In this document: in pieces, positions 7,463 through 16,763 of the stretch
How the letters are laid out: the number at the start of each line of letters is the position of its first letter
Numbering within the stretch: position 1 is the stretch's first letter
From: Nocardioides sp. BP30
GTDB lineage: Bacteria > Actinomycetota > Actinomycetes > Propionibacteriales > Nocardioidaceae
Direction of reading: 5' to 3'
NCBI RefSeq assembly: GCF_029873215.1
Contig: NZ_CP123620.1
Span: forward strand, 248,001 to 312,000
DNA length: 64,000 nt
Notes under the pieces: generated by a model
Seen by the model: the letters and a program-made list of their open reading frames with translations, nothing else
The model's database searches: none
Told to the model about the DNA's origin: nothing
Position numbers and translations under genes: made by a program

Positions 7463-10400
7463 ATGCACGTCACGCGTCAGCGCCGGCGTCCTGAGGGTCT
7501 CTCGGCCTTCCACGGCGCCCTGAGAGGCAAGCGCCTGCGCCTCCTCGCGGCAGGCGGCGTCGCACTCGCGCTCGCGACCGGTGGCATCGCCACCGCGTCG
7601 ACGGTCGGGTTCGGCAACCACACCGTCGGGTCGACCTACTCCGACGGCAGCGTCCAGGTCTCCGCCGACCAGACGATCAACCCCCTCGGGGACCGCCTCA
7701 TGACGCCGTTCGGCAAGATCATGGGCTCGACCATCAGTCCCAACGGACACATCCTGGCGACGACCAGCACCGATCACTCCGTCGACGTCCAGATGTTCGA
7801 CCTGGACACCTACGCGCCCGTCTCCGCCGCCGGCACGGCTCCGCTGGGCGATGCGAAGACCGCCAACACCTTCCTGAACGCGGCGGCGAACGCCGGCTTC
7901 CCCTCGATGACCTACCTCAACACGCCTGCCGGTCAGACCAGCGCCAACACCTGCACGCCGGGCGGCACGAGCTCCGACGGCACGATCGGCCAGGGCAACC
8001 CGACCTTCTCCCCCGACGGCACCAAGCTGTGGGTTCCGGTCGCCTGCGGCTTCGACGTCTACACGGTCGACGCGACCGGCAACCTCAGCGCGCCGAGCAC
8101 GTACTTCCTGCCCGTCGTCACCGCCGCGCACCCGATCGTCACCAGCACCGCCAACCCGTTCGCCACCACCACGACCGAGCTGCCGCTGACGGCCGGATCC
8201 GTCTTCGGCCCCGACGGCCACCTGTACGCGGCGCTCAACGGCCAGGATGCGGTCGACGAGATCGACCCCTCCAACGGTTCGGTGCTCGCCCAGTGGAAGG
8301 TCGGCGTTGCTCCGCGCCAGCTGTCCTTCGTCGGCGGCAAGCTCTACGTCACCAACGAGGGCGGCGCGGCGAACCCGACCGGCACCACCATGCAGTCCTA
8401 CGGCTCGACGGTCGCCGCGAACGGCACCACCGGCTCGGCCACGGGCGGAACCGTCTCGGTGATCGACCCGACCGTCGCCACGGGTGTCGCGGCGACCATC
8501 ACCGTCGGACGTCACCCGACGGCGACGTACACCGACGGCACGACCCTCTACGTCGCGAACACCGACGAGGACACCGTCTCGGTGATCGACCCGACCACGA
8601 ACGCCGTCGTCCAGACGATCAGCACCCAGCCCTGGGTCAATGCCAGCGACCGGGGCAAGGACCGCGGCACGGCGGTCGGCTATGAGCCCGACTCGATCGA
8701 CATCGTCAACGGCCACCTGCTGGTCTCCCTGGGCCGGGCCGACGCCATCGAGGTCTTCGCGCTCGGGTCGAGCGCCCAGGACCCGGTGAGCGAGATCGGG
8801 CTGGTGCCCACCGACTATTACCCCTCGGGCGTCTTCACCGACGCCGCCGGCCGGGTCGTGGTCGCCAACCGCCGCGGCGTCGACGCGCGCGGCCCGAAGC
8901 TCAGCTTCAGCGGGGGTCTCAACACCAACACGGCGATCGGGCACGGCACGCACGCCACCACCGCTTCGCTGACCCGCTTCACCTGGCCGACCGACGCCGC
9001 GATCAAGGCCGACACGGCGACGGTGTTCCAGCAGAACGGCTGGAGCGCCGACCCGTCGATGAGCACGACCCAGAAGGTCACCACCTGCAAGACGGTCCAG
9101 GTCAAGGTGAAGCTCACGAAGAAGGAGCTGAAGAAGGCCAAGAAGAAGGCGAAGAGGCACCACAAGAAGCACTTCAAGCACTACAAGTACGTCGACCGGC
9201 GGGTCTGCTCCACCAAGAACGTCACGGTGCCCAGCGCCAACCCGGTGCCGACCCAGATCGGCCAGGCGTCCTCGAAGATCAAGCACGTCTTCCTGATCGT
9301 CAAGGAGAACCGCACCTACGACCAGCTCTTCGGTGACCTCAAGCAGGGCAACGGCGACCCCACGCTGGCGCAGTTCGGCCAGGAGGTCACCCCGAACCAG
9401 CACGCCCTCGCGACCCAGTTCGGGCTTTACGACAACACCTACGACATCGGCACCAACTCGGCCGAGGGTCACAACTGGATGATGATGGGCGACAACCCGG
9501 AGTACACCGAGTCCTCGGCCGGGGAGTACACCCGCTCCTACGACACCGAGGAGGACGTGCTCGGCCACCAGCGCTCCGGCTTCCTGTGGAGCGCGATCCA
9601 GGCGGCCGGCGGCACGGCGCGCAACTACGGTGAGTACGAGTACGGCGAGGGCAAGCCGGCCGGCTCCACGTGGCAGCAGTACTACTGCGCCGCGACGGCG
9701 TACGACGCGAACGCCGACGCCACGCAGCTCACCACGGGCCCGCTCGCCGGTGCCCACTACGGCTCGGTCATCCCCTCGCTCAACGCGATCAGCGACCCCT
9801 CGTCGCCGGCGTTCGACACCTCGATCCCCGACATCTTCCGCGAGGCGGTCTGGGAGCAGGACTTCGACAAGCAGGTCGCCGGCGCGGGCGGTGCCGACAA
9901 GGCCGTGCCGAACTTCAACATGATGTGGTTCTCCAGCGACCACACCAGCGGTCAGGCGAGCCCGGAGGCGCAGGTCGCCGACAACGACCTCGCCGTGGGC
10001 CGGGTCGTCGACAAGATCTCGCACTCGGCGATCTGGAAGGACTCGGTCATCTTCGTCGCCGAGGACGACAGCCAGGCAGGCGCTGACCACGTCGACGGTC
10101 ACCGGGCCCCGATCCAGGTCATCAGCCCCTGGGCGCAGCACGGCAAGGTGGTCGACACCTACTACTCGCAGATCAGCATGGTCCGCACGATCGAGCAGAT
10201 CCTGGGTGCCCAGCCGCTGAACGAGAAGGTGGCCGCCGCGACCCCGATGTACGGCGCCTTCACCACCACGCCGAACAACGCGCCCTTCGACGCGGTCGCC
10301 AACCAGGTGCCGCTCACCGAGGGCCTCGCCGGTGGCACCCCGGCGTGCGGCAACGACACCCTCGGCAAGACGGGTGCCGCTGCCAAGGCCCTGCAGAAGA

Positions 10401-10648
10401 AGGAGGCGGCGGCCACCGACGTGCCCACCGCCGAGCAGGCCGTCGCCAACGAGTGGGACACCTGGGCGAACCAGCAGCACCTCGCCGGTGCCATGGCGAT
10501 CGCCGACTACGCCAACCCGGATCTGATGAACCGCTACACCTGGTACCGGGCGCACGACTGGAGCACGCCCTACCCCGGCGACGCGCAGATCTACGCGCCG
10601 TCGCAGGTCCCGGGGGCCAACGTGCCGAACGCCGACACCGACCACTGA
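7463..10648 (+). CDS. secreted YVTN beta-propeller / phosphoesterase fusion protein
   Basis: 1061 residues from ATG 7463 (AGGAAAGGA upstream). A signal peptide or anchor covers about residues 1-46. Residues about 60-520 form a YVTN/NHL-like beta-propeller (VSVIDPT, TVGRHPTATYTDGTTLYVAN). A strongly basic linker at about 548-573 carries clusters of Lys and His (KKELKKAKKKAKRHHKKHFK). Residues about 605-930 are a phosphoesterase of the PF04185 type: IKHVFLIVKENRTYDQLFG at the metal/nucleophile site and FVAEDDSQAGADHVDGHR later. Such proteins act outside the cell on phosphate or phospholipid esters; the substrate is not known. It lies just downstream of the exporter genes and ends at a strong hairpin. 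Confidence 0.88.
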   Translation: MHVTRQRRRPEGLSAFHGALRGKRLRLLAAGGVALALATGGIATASTVGFGNHTVGSTYSDGSVQVSADQTINPLGDRLMTPFGKIMGSTISPNGHILATTSTDHSVDVQMFDLDTYAPVSAAGTAPLGDAKTANTFLNAAANAGFPSMTYLNTPAGQTSANTCTPGGTSSDGTIGQGNPTFSPDGTKLWVPVACGFDVYTVDATGNLSAPSTYFLPVVTAAHPIVTSTANPFATTTTELPLTAGSVFGPDGHLYAALNGQDAVDEIDPSNGSVLAQWKVGVAPRQLSFVGGKLYVTNEGGAANPTGTTMQSYGSTVAANGTTGSATGGTVSVIDPTVATGVAATITVGRHPTATYTDGTTLYVANTDEDTVSVIDPTTNAVVQTISTQPWVNASDRGKDRGTAVGYEPDSIDIVNGHLLVSLGRADAIEVFALGSSAQDPVSEIGLVPTDYYPSGVFTDAAGRVVVANRRGVDARGPKLSFSGGLNTNTAIGHGTHATTASLTRFTWPTDAAIKADTATVFQQNGWSADPSMSTTQKVTTCKTVQVKVKLTKKELKKAKKKAKRHHKKHFKHYKYVDRRVCSTKNVTVPSANPVPTQIGQASSKIKHVFLIVKENRTYDQLFGDLKQGNGDPTLAQFGQEVTPNQHALATQFGLYDNTYDIGTNSAEGHNWMMMGDNPEYTESSAGEYTRSYDTEEDVLGHQRSGFLWSAIQAAGGTARNYGEYEYGEGKPAGSTWQQYYCAATAYDANADATQLTTGPLAGAHYGSVIPSLNAISDPSSPAFDTSIPDIFREAVWEQDFDKQVAGAGGADKAVPNFNMMWFSSDHTSGQASPEAQVADNDLAVGRVVDKISHSAIWKDSVIFVAEDDSQAGADHVDGHRAPIQVISPWAQHGKVVDTYYSQISMVRTIEQILGAQPLNEKVAAATPMYGAFTTTPNNAPFDAVANQVPLTEGLAGGTPACGNDTLGKTGAAAKALQKKEAAATDVPTAEQAVANEWDTWANQQHLAGAMAIADYANPDLMNRYTWYRAHDWSTPYPGDAQIYAPSQVPGANVPNADTDH

Positions 10649-10686
10649 TGCCGGCGAGACCACGGCGGTGATCACCGTCTGACCAC

Positions 10687-10725
10687 GAACAGCGGCCCGG
10701 AGTCCTCGACTCCGGGCCGCTGTTC
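10687..10725. terminator. hairpin terminator
   Basis: 17-bp perfect arms (left 10687-10703 begins GAACAGCGGCCC, right 10709-10725 ends GGGCCGCTGTTC) around a CCTCG loop. It is 38 bases after the phosphoesterase stop. No T-run follows, as is common for actinobacterial terminators. Confidence 0.85.
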
Positions 10726-10726
10726 A

Positions 10727-10803
10727 CGTCGAGTCGGGCCTGCGTCCCCGTTCAGTCGGGCCTCCGTCCCGGTCGAGTCGGGCCTGCGTCCCGGTCGGGC
10801 CTG
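10727..10803. repeat. 22-bp tandem repeat, three copies plus a partial copy
   Basis: Three head-to-tail 22-bp units at 10727-10748, 10749-10770 and 10771-10792, each of the form NGTCGAGTCGGGCCTGCGTCCC with one to three differences, followed by an 11-bp partial unit. It sits between the hairpin and the LysR stop codon (minus strand). It is a minisatellite; no spacers are present. Confidence 0.85.
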
Positions 10804-10826
10804 GTGCGACGCCGGAAGTCCGCGAC

Positions 10827-11756
10827 CTACCCTGAGCCGGGATCTGGTGCCGCTGCGTCGCTCATGCAATCGGCGACCTGCTGACGGAACCACGCGTGCG
10901 CGAGATCGTGCTCACGGTTCTCGTGCCACCACAGCGTGAAGGCCAGGGGAGGCATGATCCACGGGCACTCGAGCATCCGTACGCCGGCGGCAGCCGCCCC
11001 CAGCCGGTCCAGCAGCGCCGCCTGGACCAGGCCGACGCTCTCGGTGCCGGCGACGAGGTAGGGGACCGCGCCGAAGCTCTCGGTGGTGACGGCGATGTTG
11101 AGGTCGATCCCGTGATCGAGGAGGCGCTTGCGCCAGGGCAGGTCGCGATGCTTGCTGACGGTCGGCAGCACCCAGGTGTGCGCGTAGGCGCTGCTGAGCG
11201 GCAGCTCCTCGCCGACGGCGGTGTTATCCCGGTCGACGATGCACACCCAACGATCGCTGAACAGGCCGGAGGAAGGCTTGTCCGGCATCACATCCCGGGG
11301 TCCGATCCAGCCGTCGACCTTCGAGAACCAGTCGCCCTCCGTGCCGGTCGAGGACATCCCGCGGAAGGCCAGCCGCGCGTGCGGCGCCGCCGTCCGGAGG
11401 CGACGGATCAACGCCGCCCCGAAGAGGGTCTGACCGTACTCGCTGGCGACGACGACGAACTCGCGGGTGGTGGCGTGAGCGTCGAACGAGCCGGCCGAGC
11501 CCATCAGGTCCTGGACGCCGCCCACTGCCTCACGCGCCGGTCCCACCAGGAGCTGGGCCAGCGGCGTGAGGACGTAGCCGTTGCCCTGACGATCGAGCAG
11601 GTCGTCGCCGAAGTGACGGCGCAGACGGGCCAACGCCCCGCTCGCCGCGGACTGGCTGATCGAGAGCCGGCGCGCGGCTCTGCTGACATTCCGCTCCTGC
11701 AGAAGGGCGTCGAGCGCGGGAATGAGGTTCCAGTCGATATGGCGCAACTCGTCCAT
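10827..11756 (-). CDS. LysR family transcriptional regulator
   Basis: 309 residues. The N-terminal helix-turn-helix is clear (about residues 8-66: IDWNLIPALDALLQERNVSR, then SISQSAASGALARLRRHFGD). The remaining 220 residues are the LysR substrate-binding domain. It is divergent from the large secreted glycosidase gene at 11893, and LysR proteins usually regulate the divergent gene, so that glycosidase is the likely target. Effector unknown. Confidence 0.93.
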   Translation of the reverse strand: MDELRHIDWNLIPALDALLQERNVSRAARRLSISQSAASGALARLRRHFGDDLLDRQGNGYVLTPLAQLLVGPAREAVGGVQDLMGSAGSFDAHATTREFVVVASEYGQTLFGAALIRRLRTAAPHARLAFRGMSSTGTEGDWFSKVDGWIGPRDVMPDKPSSGLFSDRWVCIVDRDNTAVGEELPLSSAYAHTWVLPTVSKHRDLPWRKRLLDHGIDLNIAVTTESFGAVPYLVAGTESVGLVQAALLDRLGAAAAGVRMLECPWIMPPLAFTLWWHENREHDLAHAWFRQQVADCMSDAAAPDPGSG

Positions 11757-11772
11757 GGGTTATCACCTCGCC

Positions 11773-11786
11773 GATAGCGGCCTATC
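11773..11786. promoter_or_regulatory. candidate LysR box
   Basis: GATAGCGGCCTATC: 5-bp arms GATAG/CTATC around CGGC, 17 bp upstream of the LysR start. It fits the T-N11-A style of LysR recognition sites. A further inverted repeat follows at 11826-11843. Confidence 0.4.
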
Positions 11787-11825
11787 AAAAAGCGTGTGAC
11801 GACGATCACTGCGATCTGTTGCGTC

Positions 11826-11843
11826 CGTCACATCGCGGTGACG
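11826..11843. promoter_or_regulatory. inverted repeat in the LysR/glycosidase divergent region
   Basis: CGTCAC and GTGACG (6-bp arms) are separated by ATCGCG, 50 bp before the GTG start of the glycosidase. Together with GTGACGACGATCAC at 11796-11809 this gives two related dyads, a reasonable place for a regulator to act on the glycosidase promoter. Confidence 0.35.
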
Positions 11844-11892
11844 AAGATTGCACCACGTTCCAATGAAACGATTCAAGCCCAAGGAGCCTTTC

Positions 11893-14800
11893 GTGCCGAA
11901 ATCTGGACATCCTCGCCGGAGAACATCCGCCCGACCCCGCCACCGCGGCTATCGGCTCGGTGCAGTGGTCGCCGGCGGAGCGGTCGCGCTGAGCACCGTG
12001 ACGATCGCGGTCGGTCACGCCAGCGCCGCAACCGGCGGCACCGACCCGGACGGCCAGCCGCCGTCGACCTCGACGTACGCCGCTCTGAACCCGGTGGTCG
12101 GCCTCACCGCCTCCTCGTTCGCCCACCCGGCGAACACGGAGAAGCCGTGGGTGCGGTGGAACTTCATCCCGACCGACCCGACGACCACCGACGACTCGCT
12201 GCGCGCCGACCTCGATGACGCCGCCGCCCACAACATCGGCGGCGTCGAGATCGGTCAAGGGGGCGTCCCGACCGCGGACCAGCTCAAGGTGATCTACGCC
12301 GAGGCCGACAAGCTCGGCATCACTGTCAGTCTCAAGGCCGCCTCCGCCCTCCCGGGCCAGTCCTACGCCAACACCGACTCCTACGCCCGGCGCACGCTCA
12401 GCTTCAGCCAGTTCACCCCGGTGACCGCTGGTGGCACCGTCGACGCGGACGTCCCGGGTACGGCGACGGGCACCATCGTCGCGGTGGTGGCCTACCGGTG
12501 CACCGCTGCCAACTGCGCACCGTCCACGGCAGGCCAGGTCTCGCTCGTGCGCGACTCGGCCGTCGACCTCACCAGCACGCTGACCGCCACCAACACCGCC
12601 GGGTACAACGGCGGAAGCACCGCCGGCCACCTGACCTGGACCGCCCCGACCACCACGCCCGGGGCCAGCTGGGTGGTCACCGTCTACCGCGCCGTCCCCT
12701 TCGGCACGACTCCGGAGACGCTGAGCCCGGAGGGCACCCGGGAGGTGACCGACGCCTACGACAGCTACTTCGCCGCGAACGGCCTCTCCGATCTGGTGAA
12801 GAAGAACGGCGGCGACTTCTTCGTCGACTCCCACCCGAGCGACCCCTGGGGTGTGCCGCAGGAGCTCTGGTCCAGCAACATGAGGACCGAGTTCCAGGCC
12901 CGTGCCGGCTACGACATCACCCCCGACCTGGCCGCCCTCGCCGACACCACCATGGTCGCCGGCCTCGCCACGACGTACACCTTCAGCGACGGGTCGGCCA
13001 ACCGGATCCGCTCGGACTTCAGCAAGGTCCGCAGCGACCTCTACACCGCCAACCGGATCACCGCCTTCCAGGACTGGGCGCACACCTACAACATGAAGCT
13101 GCGCCTCCAGCAGGAGGACATCCCGATCACTGCCAGCGGTGACCAGATCCAGACCTCGATCGCCCTGGACCGCTCCGAGCACGAGTCGCTGATCGGCAGC
13201 GACCAGACCGACAACTACCGCTCGATGGCATCGGGCAACCACATGACCGGCAACACCTGGTTCAGCACCGAGTGCTGTGCGGTCCTCAACGAGAGCTTCG
13301 CCCAGACCCAGGAGGACTACCTCGTCCGGATGAACCACGAGTTCGCGGGCGGCGTGACGCGGATGGTCTACCACACGCGTCCCTCGACGGCGACGTCCAC
13401 CAGCACGTGGCCCGGACCGGTGTTCAACGGTGGCCCGGGGAAGGTGAGCTTCTCCAACTCCTACAACAGCCAGCAGCCCTACTACACCGACGCGGCGGCG
13501 GCCAACGACTCCTTCGCCCGCACCACCGAGGTGCTGACCCAGGGCGCTGCGAAGATGGACATCGCCGTCTACATGCGCAGCTACTCCGATCCGGCGGCGT
13601 TCAGCACCTCCGACCCGTCGAACAAGCACTGGCAGGACACCGCCCTGCAGCGGGCCGGCTACACGTGGGACTACTACGACGAGAGCTCCATGGACCTGCC
13701 GAACGCGACCGTGTCGAACGGCCGGCTGGCCAACGACGGGCCCGCGTACCGGGCGATCGTGTTCGACCAGTTCCTGCAGCCCTCGACCGGCACCACCCGC
13801 GGCACGCTGACGGTCAAGGCCGCCCAGAAGATGCTGTCCTACGCCAAGGCCGGGCTGCCGGTCATCTTCGTCGGCAACCCGCAGGGCTCGGGCACCTTCC
13901 CGGCCTCGACCGACACCGACCTCAACGCGGTGCTCGGCCAGCTGCGCGCTCAGAACACCTTCTCATCCGTTCCCACCGAGGCGGCGCTGCCGAGCAAGCT
14001 CAAGAGCCTGGGCATCACCCCTGCGGCGCAGACCAAGACGGCCAGCAGCGTCCTGAGCGTGCGCCGGGACGACGCTGCCACGGGCACGAACTACTACTGG
14101 CTCTACAACCAGGGCGTCGATGCGGCGCCGGCGAGCACCTCCATCTACGGCGAGACCCCGAGCAACCTCTACGAGGCCCCGCAGGTCTGCCACACGACCG
14201 GCTCGATCCTCAACCCCTGCATGGCCACGGGCGATGCGGTCGACACCACCATCACGCTGGAGGGCCAGGGCGTTCCAATCCTGCTCGACACGACCTCGGG
14301 CGCGATCACACCGATCTCGGAGTACAGCCGCGACGGTGACCACGTGACCGTCAAGCTGCACCTGGATCGTGACGACACCACCGTCATCGCACTGACCACC
14401 GACCCGAGCCGGTTCGGGGTGACCAGCTCGACGCGATACGTAGCGTCCACCACCGCCGACGGCGCCGTCGCCCACGGCAACGACCTCTTCGTGAAGGCGC
14501 CGAGCAAGGGCAGCTACGTCACCACCCTCGGCGGCTCGACGACCCCGATCGTCTCCACCGTCGGCGACGTCCCGAGCAAGCTCGACCTCACCGACCAGGC
14601 CTGGAGCCTCAACGCCGAGGACTGGCAGCCGACCGCGGCCTACGGGACCACCGGCACCGCAGGCTCGGAGACCACGAAGGTGCCTGTGTCGGTACACCTG
14701 GACTCGCTCAAGCCGTGGTCCCAGATCCCGGCGCTGCAGTATGCCTCCGGCATCGGCACCTACAGCACGACGGTGCACCTGCCCGCCGACTGGAAGCCCG

Positions 14801-15366
14801 GCAGCGAAGGCGCGACCCTGAGCCTCGGCCAGGTCACCGACTCCTTCCGGGTGAGCGTCAACGGCACCGACATCCCGGTCGACCAGGTCTCCGCACAAGC
14901 CGATATCAGCAGTGCCCTCCACGCCGGTGCGAACACGCTGACCGTCCGCGTCTCGACCACGCTGAACAACAGGCTCTACTCGCTGGACACCGCTGTGGCC
15001 AACCGCGGCCTGCTCCAGGACTACGGTCTGGTCGGACCGGTGAGCGTCAACCCGTACCGGCTGGTCGCGGTCAGCCCGGCCAGGCCTGGCGCCACCGCCC
15101 TGCGCAACACTGTCGCGCCGAAGCTGCGGGGCACCGCCGCTGTCGGCAGGAAGCTGCACGTCAAGCACGGCACCTGGACGCCGGCAGCCACGTCGTACGT
15201 CTACCAGTGGAAGCGCAACGGCAAGGTCGTGAAGACCACCACGAGCGCCCACTACCGGGTGAAGGCGGCTGACCGCGGCAAGCGGATCAAGGTGACGGTG
15301 ATCGCCTCGCGTGCCGGTTACGCCAGCGCCGCGGCCAGCACGGGGGTGAAGCGGATCACGAGGTAG
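11893..15366 (+). CDS. secreted GH106-like (alpha-L-rhamnosidase-like) glycoside hydrolase
   Basis: About 1157 residues from GTG 11893, chosen because AAGGAG lies 6 bases upstream; in-frame starts at 11848 (TTG) and 11863 (ATG) have no ribosome site. A Tat/Sec-like signal (basic RRRTSARPRHR run, then a hydrophobic stretch ending GHASA) covers about residues 1-46. The body looks like family GH106: PWVRWNFIPTDPTTTDDSLR followed by IGGVEIGQGG, where the family has its VFWWWNG...GGVEI region. A galactose-binding-like domain is near residues 940-1050. The last 95 residues are an Ig-like repeat (GTAAVGRKLHVKHGTWTP ... YQWKRNGK), typical of Nocardioides secreted proteins. Probable role: degradation of rhamnose-containing polysaccharide. 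Confidence 0.82.
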   Translation: MPKSGHPRRRTSARPRHRGYRLGAVVAGGAVALSTVTIAVGHASAATGGTDPDGQPPSTSTYAALNPVVGLTASSFAHPANTEKPWVRWNFIPTDPTTTDDSLRADLDDAAAHNIGGVEIGQGGVPTADQLKVIYAEADKLGITVSLKAASALPGQSYANTDSYARRTLSFSQFTPVTAGGTVDADVPGTATGTIVAVVAYRCTAANCAPSTAGQVSLVRDSAVDLTSTLTATNTAGYNGGSTAGHLTWTAPTTTPGASWVVTVYRAVPFGTTPETLSPEGTREVTDAYDSYFAANGLSDLVKKNGGDFFVDSHPSDPWGVPQELWSSNMRTEFQARAGYDITPDLAALADTTMVAGLATTYTFSDGSANRIRSDFSKVRSDLYTANRITAFQDWAHTYNMKLRLQQEDIPITASGDQIQTSIALDRSEHESLIGSDQTDNYRSMASGNHMTGNTWFSTECCAVLNESFAQTQEDYLVRMNHEFAGGVTRMVYHTRPSTATSTSTWPGPVFNGGPGKVSFSNSYNSQQPYYTDAAAANDSFARTTEVLTQGAAKMDIAVYMRSYSDPAAFSTSDPSNKHWQDTALQRAGYTWDYYDESSMDLPNATVSNGRLANDGPAYRAIVFDQFLQPSTGTTRGTLTVKAAQKMLSYAKAGLPVIFVGNPQGSGTFPASTDTDLNAVLGQLRAQNTFSSVPTEAALPSKLKSLGITPAAQTKTASSVLSVRRDDAATGTNYYWLYNQGVDAAPASTSIYGETPSNLYEAPQVCHTTGSILNPCMATGDAVDTTITLEGQGVPILLDTTSGAITPISEYSRDGDHVTVKLHLDRDDTTVIALTTDPSRFGVTSSTRYVASTTADGAVAHGNDLFVKAPSKGSYVTTLGGSTTPIVSTVGDVPSKLDLTDQAWSLNAEDWQPTAAYGTTGTAGSETTKVPVSVHLDSLKPWSQIPALQYASGIGTYSTTVHLPADWKPGSEGATLSLGQVTDSFRVSVNGTDIPVDQVSAQADISSALHAGANTLTVRVSTTLNNRLYSLDTAVANRGLLQDYGLVGPVSVNPYRLVAVSPARPGATALRNTVAPKLRGTAAVGRKLHVKHGTWTPAATSYVYQWKRNGKVVKTTTSAHYRVKAADRGKRIKVTVIASRAGYASAAASTGVKRITR

Positions 15367-15384
15367 TCGCGTCGAAGGGGGAGC

Positions 15385-15413
15385 CGGGCGGGGCCGATCG
15401 GCGGCCTCGCCCG
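15385..15413. terminator. hairpin terminator after glycosidase
   Basis: CGGGCGGGGCCG and CGGCCTCGCCCG pair with one mismatch around a five-base loop, 18 bases after the glycosidase stop. The rest of 15414-15621 has no gene that I can see; it holds the promoter region of the next gene. Confidence 0.6.
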
Positions 15414-15621
15414 GTTGCTCCTGCCGGCGACGGAAGGGGGTCGACCGTTCATCCGCCGACTGCGGCGGGCACGCGCGGCGGCGCCACCGAGCGACGTACG
15501 CCGTATTTCTCACGCACGCGTATATAGCGCCCGAATGTGACGATTCATCGCTTTCGCTTCGAGATATGCCCCACCTGGGTAAAGGCTGCCGCGCCAACGC
15601 CGATCTCAATAGTCTCGCTGC

Positions 15622-16683
15622 ATGCCGGAACGGGTCGTAAGAATCGCCAGTGACATTGCGTCATTGACCCGAGAGAAGCTGAGTCGCGTCGCCGATGTTG
15701 CGACAGCGACGAAGATGCTCGCCATCAACGCCGCCATCGAAGCCGCGCATGCGGGGCCCGAAGGAGCCGGGTTCGGGGTGGTCGCCAAGGAGATCGCCTC
15801 CGTCGCGGACGAGGTCCGCGACCTCTCCGCTCAGCTCAACGACCAGATGGCACCACTCGTGGCCGCCTTGAGCGATCTCGGCGGCGTCCTCGTGATGCAG
15901 GTACGCGGAACACGTCTCTCCGACCTGGCCCTCCACGTCGTCGAGCTCATCGACCGGAACCTGTACGAGCGGTCCTGCGACGTCCGATGGTGGGCCACCG
16001 ACGCCGCAGTCGTCGAGGCCTGCTCCGACCCCTCGTCGCAGAGCTGCACGCATGCCAGCCAGCGCCTCGGGGTCATCCTCGCGTCGTACACGGTGTACCT
16101 GGACCTGTGGGTGGCCGACGCCCAGGGGAAGGTCATCGCCCACGGCCGTCCCCAGCGGTATCCCGGCGTCCTCGGTCGCGACGTCTCCCGCGAGCGTTGG
16201 TTCGAGCAGGCGATGGCGACGCGCGACGGCACCGAGTTCGCCGTCGTCGACGTCACTGTCAACCCGGCTCTGGCCGGCGCGACCGTCGCCACCTACTCCA
16301 CGGCCATCCGCGAGAACGGTGACGAGCACGGCCGAGCCGTCGGCGCCCTGGGCATCTTCTTCGACTTCGCTCCCCAAGCTCACGCCATCGTGACCGGCGT
16401 GCACCTGTCGGAGGAGGAGCGAGCGCGGACGCGCGTCATGCTGGTCGATCACGATCACGTCGTGCTCGCCTCCTCGGACAACCAGGGGCTCCTGCGCGAG
16501 CGCGTCGACGTCACACGCGCCGACGACACGCGCGCCGGGGTCTACCGACGACCCGACGGGACCATGGTGGGGTTCTCCATCACGCCCGGCTACGAGACCT
16601 ACGAGGGTCTGGGCTGGTACGGCGTCGTCATGCAGACCCCGCCGCCGCTCGATGATCCCCACCCTGCAGGGACGGCACGGTAA
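15622..16683 (+). CDS. soluble sensor: MCP hairpin-tip segment fused to Cache-like domain
   Basis: 353 residues without any membrane segment. Residues about 33-70 match the conserved tip of methyl-accepting chemotaxis proteins (KMLAINAAIEAAHAG followed by GAGFGVVAKEIASVADEV), with short helices either side instead of the usual 250-residue coiled coil. Residues about 95-345 look like a Cache/PAS ligand-binding module (LWVADAQGKVIAHGRPQRYPG, SRERWFEQAMAT, and a closing YETYEGLGWYGVVMQTP). In normal receptors the sensor comes first and is outside the cell; here the order is reversed and the protein is cytoplasmic. No chemotaxis gene is nearby. Role unknown, probably small-molecule or redox sensing. 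Confidence 0.75.
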   Translation: MPERVVRIASDIASLTREKLSRVADVATATKMLAINAAIEAAHAGPEGAGFGVVAKEIASVADEVRDLSAQLNDQMAPLVAALSDLGGVLVMQVRGTRLSDLALHVVELIDRNLYERSCDVRWWATDAAVVEACSDPSSQSCTHASQRLGVILASYTVYLDLWVADAQGKVIAHGRPQRYPGVLGRDVSRERWFEQAMATRDGTEFAVVDVTVNPALAGATVATYSTAIRENGDEHGRAVGALGIFFDFAPQAHAIVTGVHLSEEERARTRVMLVDHDHVVLASSDNQGLLRERVDVTRADDTRAGVYRRPDGTMVGFSITPGYETYEGLGWYGVVMQTPPPLDDPHPAGTAR

Positions 16684-16763
16684 CCGCCGGAGGGGTCCAT
16701 CCCCGACCCAGGTGCGCCGACCCCGGTGCGCCGTGACGCCGGTGTGGTGGCTCCGGACACGAT

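Noticed and set aside
7289..10675. Very long open frame on the minus strand (over 1100 codons) opposite the phosphoesterase gene
   Set aside because: It is a GC-driven shadow: low-complexity Arg/Gly/Val composition, no family motif, and the plus strand has clear domain motifs throughout.
10727..10803. Repeats considered as a CRISPR array
   Set aside because: The units are head-to-tail with no spacers and no cas genes are nearby.
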